From contig NC_134830.1 of NCBI RefSeq assembly GCF_004210375.1, forward strand, positions 47,931,094-47,995,093: a stretch of 64,000 nt of DNA, written 5' to 3'. Shown one piece after another: positions 24,901-33,988 of this stretch. Numbering within the stretch: the first letter of the stretch is position 1; the number at the start of each line of letters is the position of its first letter. The notes below the pieces were generated by a model. That model saw nothing but the letters and a program-made list of their open reading frames with translations. It was not told the origin of the DNA and searched no databases. The DNA comes from Tachypleus tridentatus (Eukaryota > Arthropoda > Merostomata > Xiphosura > Limulidae). Position numbers and translations under genes: made by a program.

Positions 24901-24951
24901 GTGATCTTTCGAGACATCCGAGGTCTGAGAGGATGCATGATGGCCATGTAC
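12690..24951 (-). CDS. TkR: Tachykinin-like peptide receptor gene, partial (last four coding exons; join of 24736-24951, 20602-20752, 13854-14050, 12690-12930)
   Basis: Class A (rhodopsin-like) GPCR of the tachykinin/neurokinin receptor family, a plasma-membrane receptor for neuropeptides that normally couples to Gq or Gs. Seen: four minus-strand exons joined by consensus GT/AG splice sites with matching phases (2, 0, 2), giving about 268 codons from just after the DR of the DRY motif to a stop. In order they carry the YMAIMHPLRPR intracellular loop 2, TM4, TM5, the ELWGSKTIGE loop, TM6 with CWLPYH, TM7 with NPIIY, an RFRRGFKKVF helix 8 with a CC pair, and a polar tail ending SSV. These match the family closely, including Drosophila TkR99D/TkR86C-type receptors. 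The N-terminus and TM1-TM3 are absent from visible sequence, so they lie upstream beyond the window, in the N gap, or in short exons I missed. Which paralogue it is cannot be decided here. Confidence 0.93.
12931..13265. repeat. Minisatellite, about 46-bp unit, filling the last receptor intron from its acceptor
   Basis: About seven units of ATGTAATATGAAACACTTAG plus tttaaactaaaacacacatc. The first unit starts at the splice acceptor itself (CTGTAACATGAAACACTTAG), so the acceptor is a variant of the repeat. Confidence 0.9.
13266..13853. other. Receptor intron sequence, no further feature
   Basis: Unique part of the last intron; ends at the TM6-7 exon donor. Confidence 0.6.
13854..14050 (-). CDS. 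TkR: Tachykinin-like receptor exon: TM6, extracellular loop 3, TM7
   Basis: 197 bp. The acceptor is cttacctcag, in phase 0 with the TM5 exon; the donor is TCAAG/gtaact. It encodes VVKMMIVVVFIFTVCWLPYH (TM6 with the CWLPYH motif), a short loop rich in His, then IYLSIYWLAMSNSMYNPIIY (TM7 with the NPxxY motif) and CWMNS. Two bases of an Arg codon are completed by the last exon. TM6-TM7 is the most conserved part of the family, and no coding defects are visible. Confidence 0.95.
14277..14395 (+). mobile_element. Family B SINE in a receptor intron
   Basis: GTGGCTCAGGGGTATGTCCG head, loop TTTACAAC, ATACCCGTGGTGGGCAGAGC, AGATAGCCCATTGAGTAG tail. Confidence 0.9.
14400..14640. repeat. Degenerate CCTAA/CCTAG-rich tract, telomere-like
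   Basis: Clusters such as CTAACCTAACCTAGC, CCTAGCCTAGCCTAGCC and ACCTAACCTAACT are interspersed with diverged sequence. CCTAA is the complement of the arthropod telomere unit TTAGG. A simple-repeat origin is equally possible. Confidence 0.5.
14870..15092 (+). mobile_element. Degenerate family A SINE in a receptor intron
   Basis: Lacks the first part of the head but keeps GAACTCGTAAGCTGAGGGTT, a B-box-like segment, aaaagagtagtcc...ggtggtgg and GTAGCTTTCTGCGAAATTG. No target duplication was found. Confidence 0.8.
15510..20555. repeat. Large 39-bp tandem array in the receptor TM5-TM6 intron
   Basis: Well over 100 copies of AATGTTCCTAACAATGTATT plus cagtagaacagtaacgatg. Thirteen codons per unit create long repetitive open frames on both strands (MNVPNNVFSRTVT-like on plus, TLLGTFIVTVLLN-like on minus). 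A 530-bp PLE fragment (16841-17371) interrupts it. The right end is about 45 bp from a receptor splice donor. Confidence 0.97.
16841..17371 (+). mobile_element. Penelope-like RT fragment embedded in the 39-bp array
   Basis: About 530 bp homologous to 37665-38206 read on the minus strand: TQVETQAMNTTLEPPLYWYR, HVDDT (the YVDD site changed to HVDD), NQISFLNLKITRTNTQFKTG, IPWD followed by a stop, then the AHETKQKLNILRNQ and DKINDELDKIK segments. Both ends pass directly into 39-bp repeat units, with a gtat overlap at 17370-17373. It is truncated on both sides and lies opposite to the receptor gene. Inactive. Confidence 0.88.
20602..20752 (-). CDS. TkR: Tachykinin-like receptor exon: TM5 and intracellular loop 3
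   Basis: 151 bp. The acceptor is gtgtttttcag; the donor is AAG/gtcaga. The first base completes an Ile codon with the previous exon, followed by 50 codons: YNVNILVLTYILPISS (TM5), MTFTYFRVGRELWG, SKTIGECTEKQ and the basic SKRK before the junction. The ELWGSKTIGE segment is diagnostic of tachykinin receptors. The exon ends in phase 0. About 45 bp beyond its donor the 39-bp tandem array begins. Confidence 0.93.
20753..21111. other. Receptor intron sequence upstream of the TM5 exon
   Basis: Carries the acceptor tgtttttcag at its left edge. A 75-codon plus-strand frame here looks like noise. Confidence 0.6.
21112..22005 (-). mobile_element. CR1-like LINE, 3' part of ORF2, interrupted by a SINE
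   Basis: Minus-strand translation gives DLDHLVIWINKCQKGFN, KSKIIHAGYHNLNYRL, then (after the SINE at 21681-21811) YRSLVRPHLEYC, IELLERVQRMVNRM, LKLFSLEKRRIRKNLIE, FPNRVVGIQNGL and FKKTFDKYM-like ESKKTFDKYMNNKG before a stop at about 21113. This is the classic end of a CR1/Jockey-type reverse transcriptase protein. In-frame stops show it is dead. It lies in the receptor intron, on the same strand as the receptor. Confidence 0.85.
21681..21811 (-). mobile_element. Family B SINE inserted in the CR1-like LINE
   Basis: Well-kept reverse-orientation copy (AAGCACAAAGCTACACAATG to CGCTGAGCCACTGGGG). Target-site duplication GGCTTTAGA (21671-21679 and 21812-21820). Confidence 0.94.
22006..22842. other. 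Receptor intron sequence, no recognisable feature
   Basis: Includes a weak local repeat (TTTTCAAATTATGATATTAG type, 22055-22165) but nothing else. Confidence 0.55.
22843..22954 (-). mobile_element. Family B SINE in a receptor intron
   Basis: CGCAAAGCTACACAATGGGC, CTGCCCACCACGAGTATCG, GCCGCTGAGCGACTGGAGG. Confidence 0.88.
23160..23281 (-). mobile_element. Family B SINE in a receptor intron
   Basis: AAGCACAAAGCTACACAATA, CTCACCACGGGTATCGAAAC, then a diverged head ending GTGTCACTAGGGGGC. Confidence 0.85.
23282..23875. other. Receptor intron; possible PLE-end relic near 23650-23705
   Basis: Mostly featureless. CTTCCTGAAGATGGTGAA followed by CCGCCGAAACGTG resembles the hammerhead-like PLE terminus (CUGANGAU, GGUG pairing with CGCC, GAAACG) in plus orientation. 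Confidence 0.35.
23876..24330. repeat. Diverged inverted repeat, arms about 120 bp
   Basis: The left arm (23876-23992), from ACACTATGTAACACAAATTT to CTTTGCTTTTGTGACCTG, is the reverse complement with mismatches of the right arm (24207-24330), from CAGGTCACAAAAGCAAAG through TGTCCAGGAACAA to TTGTTACTTAGTGG. The spacer is about 215 bp. It may be a foldback element or two opposed copies of one repeat. Confidence 0.75.
24335..24740. repeat. Diverged minisatellite carrying copies of the TM4 exon splice donor
   Basis: Units of roughly 45-50 bp with TCTAGTATCCGAAACGATG and CAACTTACATGT. ACTTAC is the reverse complement of GTAAGT. The final unit contains the real donor of the receptor TM4 exon. Confidence 0.7.
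24736..24951 (-). CDS. TkR: Tachykinin-like receptor exon: intracellular loop 2, TM4 and extracellular loop 2
   Basis: 216 bp. The acceptor is tttattag followed by GTACATGG; the donor is GTAAGT directly after TAC AT. The exon starts on the third base of the R codon of DRY and encodes YMAIMHPLRPRMSRK, then TM4 (TLIITVCIWVAGSFLSLPN) and the start of extracellular loop 2. That loop has the single Cys of RIICFMVWPDG expected to bond with TM3. It ends in phase 2 and fits the TM5 exon to restore an Ile codon. The donor lies at the edge of a minisatellite whose units repeat the same donor-like sequence. Confidence 0.93.
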
Positions 24952-25126
24952 CTAATAAAACATTTATAACTCAACCATTATTGCACACTTAGACAAGATC
25001 TTACCACTTGAAACCAAAACTTGATTGAAATTAATTAGTTCTTATTAATAAAAGAGCGATGGCTGCACTTTGAAGTAAGCTGAAACAACTATAATGGTGA
25101 TTCCAACTAAAACTATTTCCATTCTC

Positions 25127-25242
25127 AATGGCTCAGCCGTAAATCTGAAAGCTTATGATATTTGAAAAGGGGGTTTGAAAATCGTGGTGTGTACAGCACA
25201 GAAAAATACTGTGTAGCTTTTTGTTTAGCAACAAACAACTAA
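25127..25242 (+). mobile_element. Degenerate family B SINE
   Basis: CAATGGCTCAGCCGTAAATC, gggtttgaaaatcgtggtg, acagcacag, GTGTAGCTTTTTGTTTAGC. Clearly collinear but worn. Confidence 0.7.
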
Positions 25243-25281
25243 AAACCAATTAAAACTAAGTTGTTTAACATCTGAAATAAG

Positions 25282-25556
25282 TTTGTTTGTTTTTGAATTT
25301 CGCATAAAGCTACTCGAGGGCTATCTGTGCTAGCCGTCCCTAATTTAGCAGTGTAAGACTAGTGGGAAGGCAGCTAGTCATCACCACCCACCGCTAACTC
25401 TTGGGCTACTCTTTTACCAACAAATAGTGGGATTGACCGTCACATTATAACGCCCCCTCGGCTGAAAGGGCGAGCATGTTTGGTGAGAGAGGAATTTGAA
25501 CCCGTGCCAGACGGATTACGAGTCGAACGCCTTAACGCGCTTGGCCATGTCGGGCC
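25282..25556 (-). mobile_element. tRNA-derived SINE, family A
   Basis: Reverse-orientation full copy ending in ...TTGGCCATGTCGGGCC. Target-site duplication CTGAAATAAG (25272-25281 and 25557-25566). Confidence 0.94.
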
Positions 25557-25566
25557 CTGAAATAAG

Positions 25567-26171
25567 AACAGCGAATCCGCTCACTCGATGTGAACATCTT
25601 AATATTAGGATTATTATAATATAGATTTGACAGTTCTGTAGGTGTAACATTAGAAGTTATTGTTTCACCGAATAACATAGATAAAGAAACAACAGGAACT
25701 CACAAGTTTAATCGTCTTTAATTGCTTTAACGAACATTGAAAACATGTAAGATCTGGTGTAAAACAGATTCATAATAGTCTGAAAAAAAAATGATAACAA
25801 ATAAACAGATCAGATAAGCCGGATCCCTTTGAAGATAACTTGTTTTTCTTTTAAGGTAAATCCACCCCTGAAGAAGGAAAACCACCTTCTAGAATTATTG
25901 CAGTTACCTAATTCATTGAAAAAGGAAAACTATCGCTACAGTTGTATAATGTATTTAAATTATTTATATTTTCGTTTACTAGTATGAGAATATATAACAT
26001 CTAATGAGTCCTCCGACGAACTGAACTTTTATTTTCTTTATGTTATATAGGATGAGTTTGTACTTATTTTTACCAAAATAACATGAAATCTAGAAACTTT
26101 AATAAAGTATAATAGTTTACAAGATATAATAATATTATTACACTGTAGTTGCTACATGTAAACTAGTGAAG
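25567..26171. other. No supported feature
   Basis: Contains a good acceptor-like tract (TTGTTTTTCTTTTAAG, ends 25855) followed by an open frame, but no matching donor. Confidence 0.45.
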
Positions 26172-26182
26172 ACAGAGACTGT

Positions 26183-26451
26183 TTGTTTGTTTGTTTTAAT
26201 TTCGCACAAAGCTACTCGAGGGCTATCTGTGCTAGCCGTCCCTAATTTAGTAGTGTAAGACTAGAGGGAAGGCAGCTAGTCATCACCACCCACCACCAAC
26301 TCTTGGGCTACTCTTGTACCAACGAATAGTGGGATTGATTGTAACATTATAACGCCCCCACGGCTGAAAGGGCGAGCATGTTTGGCGCGATGGGGATGCG
26401 AACCCGCGACCTTCAGATTACGAGTCGCACGCCTTAACACGCTTGGCCATA
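26183..26451 (-). mobile_element. tRNA-derived SINE, family A, missing the first bases of the head
   Basis: Reverse-orientation copy that ends at CTTGGCCAT without the usual final GCCGGGCC. Target-site duplication ACAGAGACTGT (26172-26182 and 26452-26462). Confidence 0.94.
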
Positions 26452-26462
26452 ACAGAGACTGT

Positions 26463-27742
26463 CAGGGGTTTCTCCTACCACCAAACACTAATGTTGGGAT
26501 TCTGAATGATAAACATAAGTCTAAAACATTTTTGTAAAAAGATAATATAGAACACTTTTATTACACTTTCGTTAACGGATATTCGTAACAAATGAAATTA
26601 GGCCTAGTCTACTCTGCTAGCTAAATGAATGCATATCACATATATATATCAGAAGCAGAGTCCCTGTCATGTATATTTTCGCTATATGTTGACACGTGAA
26701 CTAACATGTTTTATCTTTCTGTTAGAACAAATATTATTAATTATCACATATAAATGTAGCGGTCTAAATAGTTTATGCAAGTAGAGTACTAATTGAAAAG
26801 TATATAAATCAAGTAACCAGAAAGACTCAATAAATCAAAAGGTCTCGGTTTTCGGTGAAAACGGTGTATTACGTCACTTCCTTTCAAAACATTAACTCTG
26901 TTACTTTGTTTTATTCTTCTGACAAAGACATTTGTAAGTGAAAAAGCTTTAACTGCTACTGCTAAAGTTGTAAACGATTATTTGATAAAACGCTAGTAAT
27001 AAGTGAAGTCTAAAATGTTAATAATGAGGGAGTTAGGAAGAAAGAAAATCGCTAAATTATAGTTAAAATAAATAGTTCAGAGGAAAGAACGATCACTCAC
27101 AGGCAGAAACTCATAAAATAAATTATTAGGAAACCTGCAAAACGAATTTTTTTTGTATACAGCTAACTTGTCGAGGAAAGTAACGAAAAAAATATGGACT
27201 AACGCGTTCAGACAACAAGATGACAAATCATTGAAAGTATTAGAAAAAAAGACGACTGATACCATCATAAATTAAGATGTAGTTAAAACATAAAGGCATG
27301 ACTGACGAGAAAGGGTCATACAGTTTTATTACCAAAATTTGAAAGTCATAATTTGTTCACAAAGAAAGAACAGCATGACACTGGTATTAAATATCTGACG
27401 AATCAATCATCAAAGATGAAAATATACGTTTTGGTTGGATATAACCCAACCAATCAACAGGAACAACTAAATGATGCTGTCATTAGATAATTAACGAACC
27501 AATAAAGGACAGCTAATTCCTCCTGTAGATAATAAACCGTTGTCATTGCACATAAATATGGCATAGCATTGCATACGATAAACAATGAAGACGAAAATTG
27601 ATCTTCGACAAACTGGAAAGTTTTACAATAAAGGTTATCAAACGCTAGCACCATTTCTTTTAATGAAAGCTACCAGAAAAGACAAGAGCTGAACAAAATG
27701 TTGAAGCTACAGTAACGAACTTTAGAAACTTTGATCTAATTC
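26463..27742. other. No recognisable feature
   Basis: AT-rich intergenic sequence; short frames without motifs. Confidence 0.55.
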
Positions 27743-28682
27743 TTTAAATTGGTAGTCTAGTGGATGTGACTAGTTATACGTATCCACTGATGACATACAT
27801 GGAAGTGTAGTGAATGTGACTAGTTAGACGTATCCACTGGTAAGATACATGGAAGTGTAGCGGACCTGACTAGTTACACGTAATCACTGGTGAGATCTAT
27901 GAAAGTGTAGTTGATCTACTGATAATATACATGGAGTGTAGTGGATCTGACTAGTTGGACATATCTACTGATAAGATACATGAAAGTGTAATATATCTGA
28001 CCATTTAGACGTATCTACTGATGAGATGCATGGAAGTGTGTTGGACCTGACTAGTTAGACATATCTACTGATAAGATACATAGAAGTGTAATACATCTGA
28101 TTATTTAGACGTATCTACTGATACAATACATGGAAGAGTAGTGGATCTGACTAGTTAGATGTATATATTGGTAACATACATGGTAATGTAGTGGATGTGA
28201 CTAATTAGATGTATCTACTGATAAGATACATGGAAGTGTAGTAGATCTGACTAGTTAAATGTAACCGCTGGTGAGATCCATGGAAATGTAGTGAATCTAC
28301 TGAAAATATACATGAAAGTGTAGTGAGTGTGACTAGTTTGACATATCAACTGATAAGGTACATGGAAGTGTAATGGTTCTGACTATTTAGACGTGTCTAC
28401 CAAAAAAAAATACATAAACGTGTAGTGGATCTGATTAGTTAGATGTATCTAGTGGTATATATATGGGGTGTAGTGGATCTGACTAGTTAGACGTATCAAC
28501 TACTGAGATACATAGAAGTGTAGTGGATCTGATTAGTTAAATGTACATACTGGTAAAACACTTGAAAGTGTAGTGGATATGACTTGTTAGACGTATCTAT
28601 TGGTAAGATATATGGGAGTGTAGTGGATCTGACTAATTAGATATATCTACTGGTAACGTACATGGAGGTGTAGTGGGGTCTG
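27743..28682. repeat. Minisatellite, 50-bp unit
   Basis: About nineteen units of GTAGTGGATCTGACTAGTTA, GACGTATCTACTGATAAGAT, ACATGGAAGT. It ends about 50 bp before the candidate exon at 28731. Confidence 0.95.
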
Positions 28683-28730
28683 ACACTTGGTTTTGTTATG
28701 TAACTTGCCATTCTCTCAAATATTTTACAG

Positions 28731-28805
28731 CCGAGTCGAGAGATGTTTGGACAATATGAACTTGTTACACTGAAAGAGTTAAGTTTGGAGTTGATGTTGA
28801 GGATG
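28731..28805 (+). CDS. Candidate internal exon, unknown gene
   Basis: 75 bp flanked by a strong acceptor (ttctctcaaatattttacag) and a strong donor (GATG/gtaagc). Frame 1 is open for 25 codons (PSREMFGQYELVTLKELSLE, then LMLRM); the other two frames have stops. It begins and ends in phase 0, as does the next candidate at 30485. A 50-bp minisatellite ends about 50 bp before the acceptor, as at the receptor exons. I do not recognise the peptide. It could be chance. Confidence 0.33.
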
Positions 28806-29169
28806 GTAAGCATTTGATCTCCATTTAGGTAACAGGGTTACAAATATGTCACATGAAAGATGGAACGTTATTAATTATAGTATTTAACTTATAAACCAAA
28901 CGTTTAGCTGATTTCTTCGTAGAAAGAGCATGAAGCCGGCCTGGCGACGTTAAGTGAGTAGAGAGGGTAGCACGTCTTTAATGCAGGAATATGGGGTTAC
29001 TGGATTAATTTTCATCTAATATCCAGATACCTACTGTATATTAAAGTATATGAAACTACGTACGTCACTCTTACTAGCCTGTTGTTTACTATGTATGAAT
29101 TAGTACATCAATAGAGAATGAGAACATTATTGGTTTTAGAAGAAATTTGTTTCGTAATATTAAACTCCT

Positions 29170-29400
29170 TTTACATAACTATATATAAATAAGATATAAG
29201 TCAGTTTATATAAATAAGATATGTGTAAGATATAAATAAAACGATATAAATAAGATATAGGTAAGACATAATTAACATATAAATCAGATAATATAAATAA
29301 CGTGCTATAAATAAGATGTAAATACGATATAAATAATGTGATATGAATAAGACGATATAATTAAGATATAAGTAAGATATAAATAGTTATATAGTTTATA
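29170..29400. repeat. Low-complexity GATATAAATAA-type repeat
   Basis: Irregular short repeats of AAGATATAAGTAAGATATAA type. Confidence 0.8.
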
Positions 29401-29470
29401 AACTTTACAAACATTTTGAGATATCAGGTTAACAGTTAGATAAAAGGAAGAAAGTTCAACAGTTTAAGAT

Positions 29471-30362
29471 ATACTTAAGTGGGAGAAGGTCACTGGGTTA
29501 AGGTACTACAGTGTAGTGAAGTTGGAGAAGTTCACCTGGCAAAGGTATTATATTGTAGTAAAGTGAGAGAACGTCATAGTTTAAGCTATTATATTTTAGT
29601 GAAAAGGGAGAAGATCATCAGGCTAATGTATTTTATTGTCGTGAAGTGGGAGAAGGTCATCAGGCTAAGGCATTATATGGTTGTAAAGTGTGAGAACGTC
29701 ATCAGGTTAAGTTATTATATGGTAATAAAATGGAAAAGTGTCATCTGGTTGAGGCATTATATTGTAGTGTAGTTACAGAAGGTTATGAGGCTAGGGTATT
29801 ATATTGTAGTGTAGTTACAGAAGGTCATGAAGAAAGGGTATTATATTGTAGTGTAGTTACAGAAGGTCATGAAGAAAGGGTATTATATTGTAGTGCGTTA
29901 GAGAAGGTCATTAGGTTAATGTATTATATTGTAGTGTAGTTACAGAAAGTTATGAGGCTAGGGTATTATATTGTAGTGTAGTTACAGAAGGTTATGAGGC
30001 TAGGGTATTATATTGTAGTGTAGTTACAGAAGGTCATGAAGAAAGGGTATTATATTGTAGTGCGTTAGAGAAGGTCATCTGGCTAAAGTATTATGTTGTA
30101 GTGTAGTTATAGAAGGTTATGAGGCTAGGGTATTATATTGTAGTATAGTTACAGAAGGTCATGAAGAAAGGGTATTATATTGTAGTGCGTTAGAGAAGGT
30201 CATCTGGCTAAAGTATTATATTGTAGTGTAGTTATAGAAGGTTATGTGGTTAGGGTATTGTATTATAGTGTAGTTACAGAAAGTTATGTGGTTAGGGTAT
30301 TATATTATAGTGTAGTTATAGAAGGTCATGAGGTTCGGGTAATTTGCTGTAGTGAAAAGTCA
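29471..30362. repeat. Minisatellite, about 42-bp unit
   Basis: About twenty units of GAAGGTCATGAAGAAAGGGT, ATTATATTGTAGTGTAGTTA, CA. Open frames of 69 and 97 codons inside it are repeat by-products. Confidence 0.95.
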
Positions 30363-30484
30363 TCCAAATAAAGAATTATTTTGAATGTTGTTGAACATGT
30401 TGTTACCGTTTTTTAAGACTAGTTTTTGCTGCCGACCTTTATCACAACAGAACTCATGAGTTTTTGGTAGTTTTCTGTTCACAG

Positions 30485-30565
30485 GAAATCGGACCTGGAG
30501 AACGTACTAAAACCCAAAGTTTACTTTTCATGTACAACCAAAGTATTGGTTTAAAGAGATCAGCC
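30485..30565 (+). CDS. Candidate internal or terminal exon, unknown gene
   Basis: The acceptor ggtagttttctgttcacag is excellent. Phase 0 is open for 27 codons (EIGPGERTKTQSLLFMYNQS, then IGLKRSA) up to a possible donor gtacgt. Without that donor the frame stays open to a TAA near 30622. Phase 0 matches the end of the candidate exon at 28731-28805, so the two could be spliced together. No family recognised. Confidence 0.3.
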
Positions 30566-30944
30566 GTACGTAGTTCACATGACAACTGGGCTATATCAGT
30601 TTGTGCTTCTTGTTTAATTAATTAACTAGTTCGTGATACAGAGGTTAGTCAGCCTTGTCCTTATTTACAACTATGAACAGATAGATTATACCACCGGAAA
30701 GGGAGGAAGCTATTATTGGCTGTAAACAGGAAATGTTACGTAATTATTTATTCTACTTCTACTGAACCGTTACCATTTGTGATGTTCAGAATATTCAAGA
30801 AAGTATGTTAAACTGTTGGGATAGTTTGTTGGAATAAGAACAAGTCTTAATGTCTCTACTGTCTAATAATTTTTCATCAAGAAAATAACAAATCAAATTT
30901 CTTATTATGAGGTTAAAATATCCAATTGAATATTTTAGGCATGT
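30566..30944. other. No recognisable feature
   Basis: Between the second candidate exon and the 52-bp array; nothing seen. Confidence 0.55.
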
Positions 30945-31855
30945 CACAAAACTAGATGGATTTTTCCTATCAAACAACTCTATCAATTATTATTGTCACA
31001 AAACCAGATGTATTCTTCCTATCAAACAACTCTACGAATTATTACTCTCAAAAAGTAGATGAATTCTTACTATCAAACAACTCTATCACTTATTGTCGCA
31101 AAACCAGATAATTATCAGTCAATTATCAGTGTCACAAAATTAGATGGATTCTTCCTATCAAACAACTCTATCAATTATTACTGTCACAAAATTAGATATA
31201 TTCTTGCTATAAAACAACTTTATCAATTATTATGGTCATAAAACTACGTCGATTATTCCTAACATAAAACTCTATAAGTTACTTTTGACACAAAACTAGA
31301 TGGAATCTTCTTATCAAACAAATCTATCAATTATAACTGACACAAAACTAGACGGATTCTTCATATCAAACAACTATGTCAATTATTTTTGTCACAAAAC
31401 TAGATGAAATCTTGCTATCAAACAACTTTATCAATTATTATTGTCACAAAACTAGGTGGATTCTTCCCACCATACAACTCTATCAATTCCTACTCTCAAA
31501 AAACTAGATGGATTCTTCCTATGAAACAACTCTGTCACTTATTATTGTCACAAAAACTAAATGAATTCATCCTATCAACCCACTTTATCGATTATTATTG
31601 ACACAAAAACTAAATGGATTCTTCCTGTGAAACAACTCCATCGATTAATATTGTCACAACAACTAGATCGATTCTTGTTACCAAACAAATCTATCGATTA
31701 TTATTGTTACAAAACTAGATAAAAACTTCCTGTAAAACAACTCCATCAATTATTATTGTCACACAACTAGATGGGTTCTTCCTATCGAACAACTTTACTA
31801 ATTATTATTGTCAAAAACTATATGAATTCTTCTTATCAAAAAACTCTATCCATGA
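30945..31855 (+). repeat. 52-bp minisatellite, block 1 (plus orientation)
   Basis: Units of CAAAACTAGATGGATTCTTC, CTATCAAACAACTCTATCAA, TTATTATTGTCA, highly diverged. Ends at a PLE terminal fragment. Confidence 0.94.
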
Positions 31856-32062
31856 TGACAAGAAAACCCACTTGTAGAGAAAATTATACATTTAAAAAAG
31901 ACTGGCATGGGTAGAGAAGGCACTGATAGAGGAGTGAACAACGTTTCGACCTTCTTCGGTCATCGTTAGATTCACAAAGAAAGAAACGGTTACTGACCTG
32001 TAGCTGACCACATGTTTGAAGGCGGTTGTGTAATTGAGTGCAGGATGTAGAGCACGTCCTTT
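31856..32062 (-). mobile_element. PLE terminal fragment within the 52-bp array
   Basis: Contains gagaaaattatacat, ggcatgggtagag, caacgtttcgaccttcttcg and the cacatgtttgaaggc...gtagagcacgt block, matching the 3' end of the PLE at 37020-37205. It separates two blocks of the 52-bp minisatellite that have the same orientation. An open frame on it is only the read-through of this terminal sequence. Confidence 0.8.
31934..31975 (-). ncRNA. Hammerhead-like fold, second PLE terminus copy
   Basis: Same fold as at 37074: GUGAAU pairs with GUUCAC, and the inner hairpin is identical. The core reads CUAACGAU, with one core G changed to A. The outer-stem changes preserve pairing. Confidence 0.3.
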
Positions 32063-32775
32063 CTCTCAAACATCTATCTCAAATATTATTGTCAGAAAAC
32101 TAGATCGATTCATTCTATCAAACATCTCTATCAATTATTATTGTTACAAAACTATATGGATTTCTCCTATCAAACTAATTTATCCATTATTATTGTCACA
32201 AAACAAGATGACTTCTTCCAATAATACAACTCTATCAATTATAGTTGTCACAAAATAAGATGAAGTCTTCCTGTGAAAGAAATATATCAGTTATTATTGT
32301 CCCAAAACTAGATGTATTCTTCTTAGCAAACAAATCTATTAAATATTGGCACACAACTAGAATAGTTCTTTCAATCAAACAACTCTATCATGTACTATTG
32401 TCACAAAAGAAGATGGATTACCATATAAAACAACTATATCGTTCATTATTGTCACAAAAGAAGATGGATTACCATATAAAACAACTATATCGTTCATTAT
32501 TGTCACAAAACTAGAAGACTTATTTCTGTCAAACAGTTCTGTTGTTCTTCTTATCGAACAACTTTATCAATTATTATTCTCATAAAACTACATGTATTCT
32601 TCCTATGAAACAACTATTAATTATTATTGTCATAAAACTAAATTAATTCTTCATATCAAACAACTGTTGTTTATTATTGTCATAAAACAAGATGGATTCT
32701 TATTGCAACCAACTCTATCAATTACTTTTTTCAGAGAACTAGATGGATTCTTTCTGTCAAATATCTCTATCAATT
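32063..32775 (+). repeat. 52-bp minisatellite, block 2 (plus orientation)
   Basis: Same unit and orientation as block 1, between two PLE terminal fragments. Confidence 0.94.
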
Positions 32776-32890
32776 CGTGATGACGAGAAAACCTACATGT
32801 AGAAAAAAATATATATGTAAAAGCAGCTGGTATGGGTATAGAAAGCTCTATGTAGAGGAGCAAACAATCTTCCGACCTTCTTCTAATTTT
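32776..32890 (-). mobile_element. PLE terminal fragment at an array inversion point
   Basis: Shares gacgagaaaacctac, agctggtatgggtatag and the gctctatgtagaggagc block with the other PLE ends, then truncates at ccgaccttctt. To its left the 52-bp repeat reads on the plus strand; to its right it reads on the minus strand. Confidence 0.75.
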
Positions 32891-33896
32891 GGGACAATAA
32901 TACTTGAGAGAGTTGTTTGACCTGAAGAATCCATCTAGTTTTGTGACAATAATAATTGGTATTGTTGTTTGATGGAAAGAATCCAACTAGATGTGTGACA
33001 ATAGTATATGATCGCTTTGATTGCAAAAAAGAATTCATCGAGTTTCCTCACAAACATAATAAATCGTAGAATTATTTGATATAAAACGTCCATATAGTTT
33101 TGTGACAATAATAATTGATAGACTTGTTTGATATGAAGAATATATGTAATTTTGTAATAATAATAATTGATAAAGTTGTTCGATAGCAAGAACCATTCTA
33201 GTTGTTCCACAATAATATCCGATATACTTGTTTTCTAAGAAGAATCCATCTAATTTACACAGATTAATAGTTGACAGAAATGTATGACAGAAATAATCCA
33301 TCTAATGTTTTCAAAATAGTATTTGATAGCGTTGTTTGATGTTAAAAATCCATCTAGTTTTCTACAATAATAATTGATAGAATTAGTTGCGAGCAAGAAT
33401 CCATCTTGTTTTGTGGCAGTAATGTTCGATAAAGTTGTTTGATATGAAGAATCCATCTTGTTTTTTGATAATAATAATTGGTAGAGTTGTTTGATAAAAA
33501 GATTCATCTAGTTTTGTGACAATGATGATCAATAGAGTTGTTTGATATGAAGAATCCATCTAGTGTTTTGACAATAACACTTGATAGAGTTATTTGCTAA
33601 AAGAATCAGTCCACATTTGGGACAATAATGCTTGATAGAGTTGTTTGCTAAGAAGAATCCATGTAGTTTTTGTTCAGTTATAATTGATATTTTTCTTTTA
33701 TAGAAAGACTCCGTCTTGTTTTGTGACCAGAATAATTGATATAATTCTATGATACGCTGAACCCATCTAGTTTTGTGACAATAATAACTGAAAGGCATGT
33801 TTGGTAGCAGGAATCCATCTAGTTTTATGACAATAATAACTGATAGGCATGTCTGGTAGCAGGAATCCATCTAATCTTGTGACAATAATAATTAAT
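32891..33896 (-). repeat. 52-bp minisatellite, block 3 (inverted)
   Basis: Reads TGACAATAATAATTGATAGA, GTTGTTTGATATGAAGAATC, CATCTAGTTTTG on the plus strand, the reverse complement of blocks 1 and 2. Confidence 0.94.
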
Positions 33897-33988
33897 AGAG
33901 AAAAAATATATATGTAAAAACGGCTGGTATGGATAGAGAAAGCTCTATGTAAAGGAGCCAACAACGTTTCGACCTTCTATAAAAATTG
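33897..33988 (-). mobile_element. PLE terminal fragment at the second array inversion point
   Basis: Contains atatatatgtaaaaacggct, ggtatggatagagaaagctc and caacgtttcgaccttct, then switches to array sequence. Minus-strand array units lie to the left and plus-strand units to the right. Confidence 0.75.

Noticed and set aside
25856-25970. Open frame after a strong acceptor-like tract (VNPPLKKENHLLELL...)
   Set aside because: No convincing donor or stop context. The segment looks like two diverged copies of a short repeat.
28923-28953. 31-bp GC-rich candidate micro-exon with good splice sites
   Set aside because: Its length would shift the frame of the neighbouring candidate exon into a stop, and it may be a worn SINE head.
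31884-32069. 61-codon minus-strand open frame
   Set aside because: It is translation through PLE terminal sequence that also occurs downstream of the PLE coding region.
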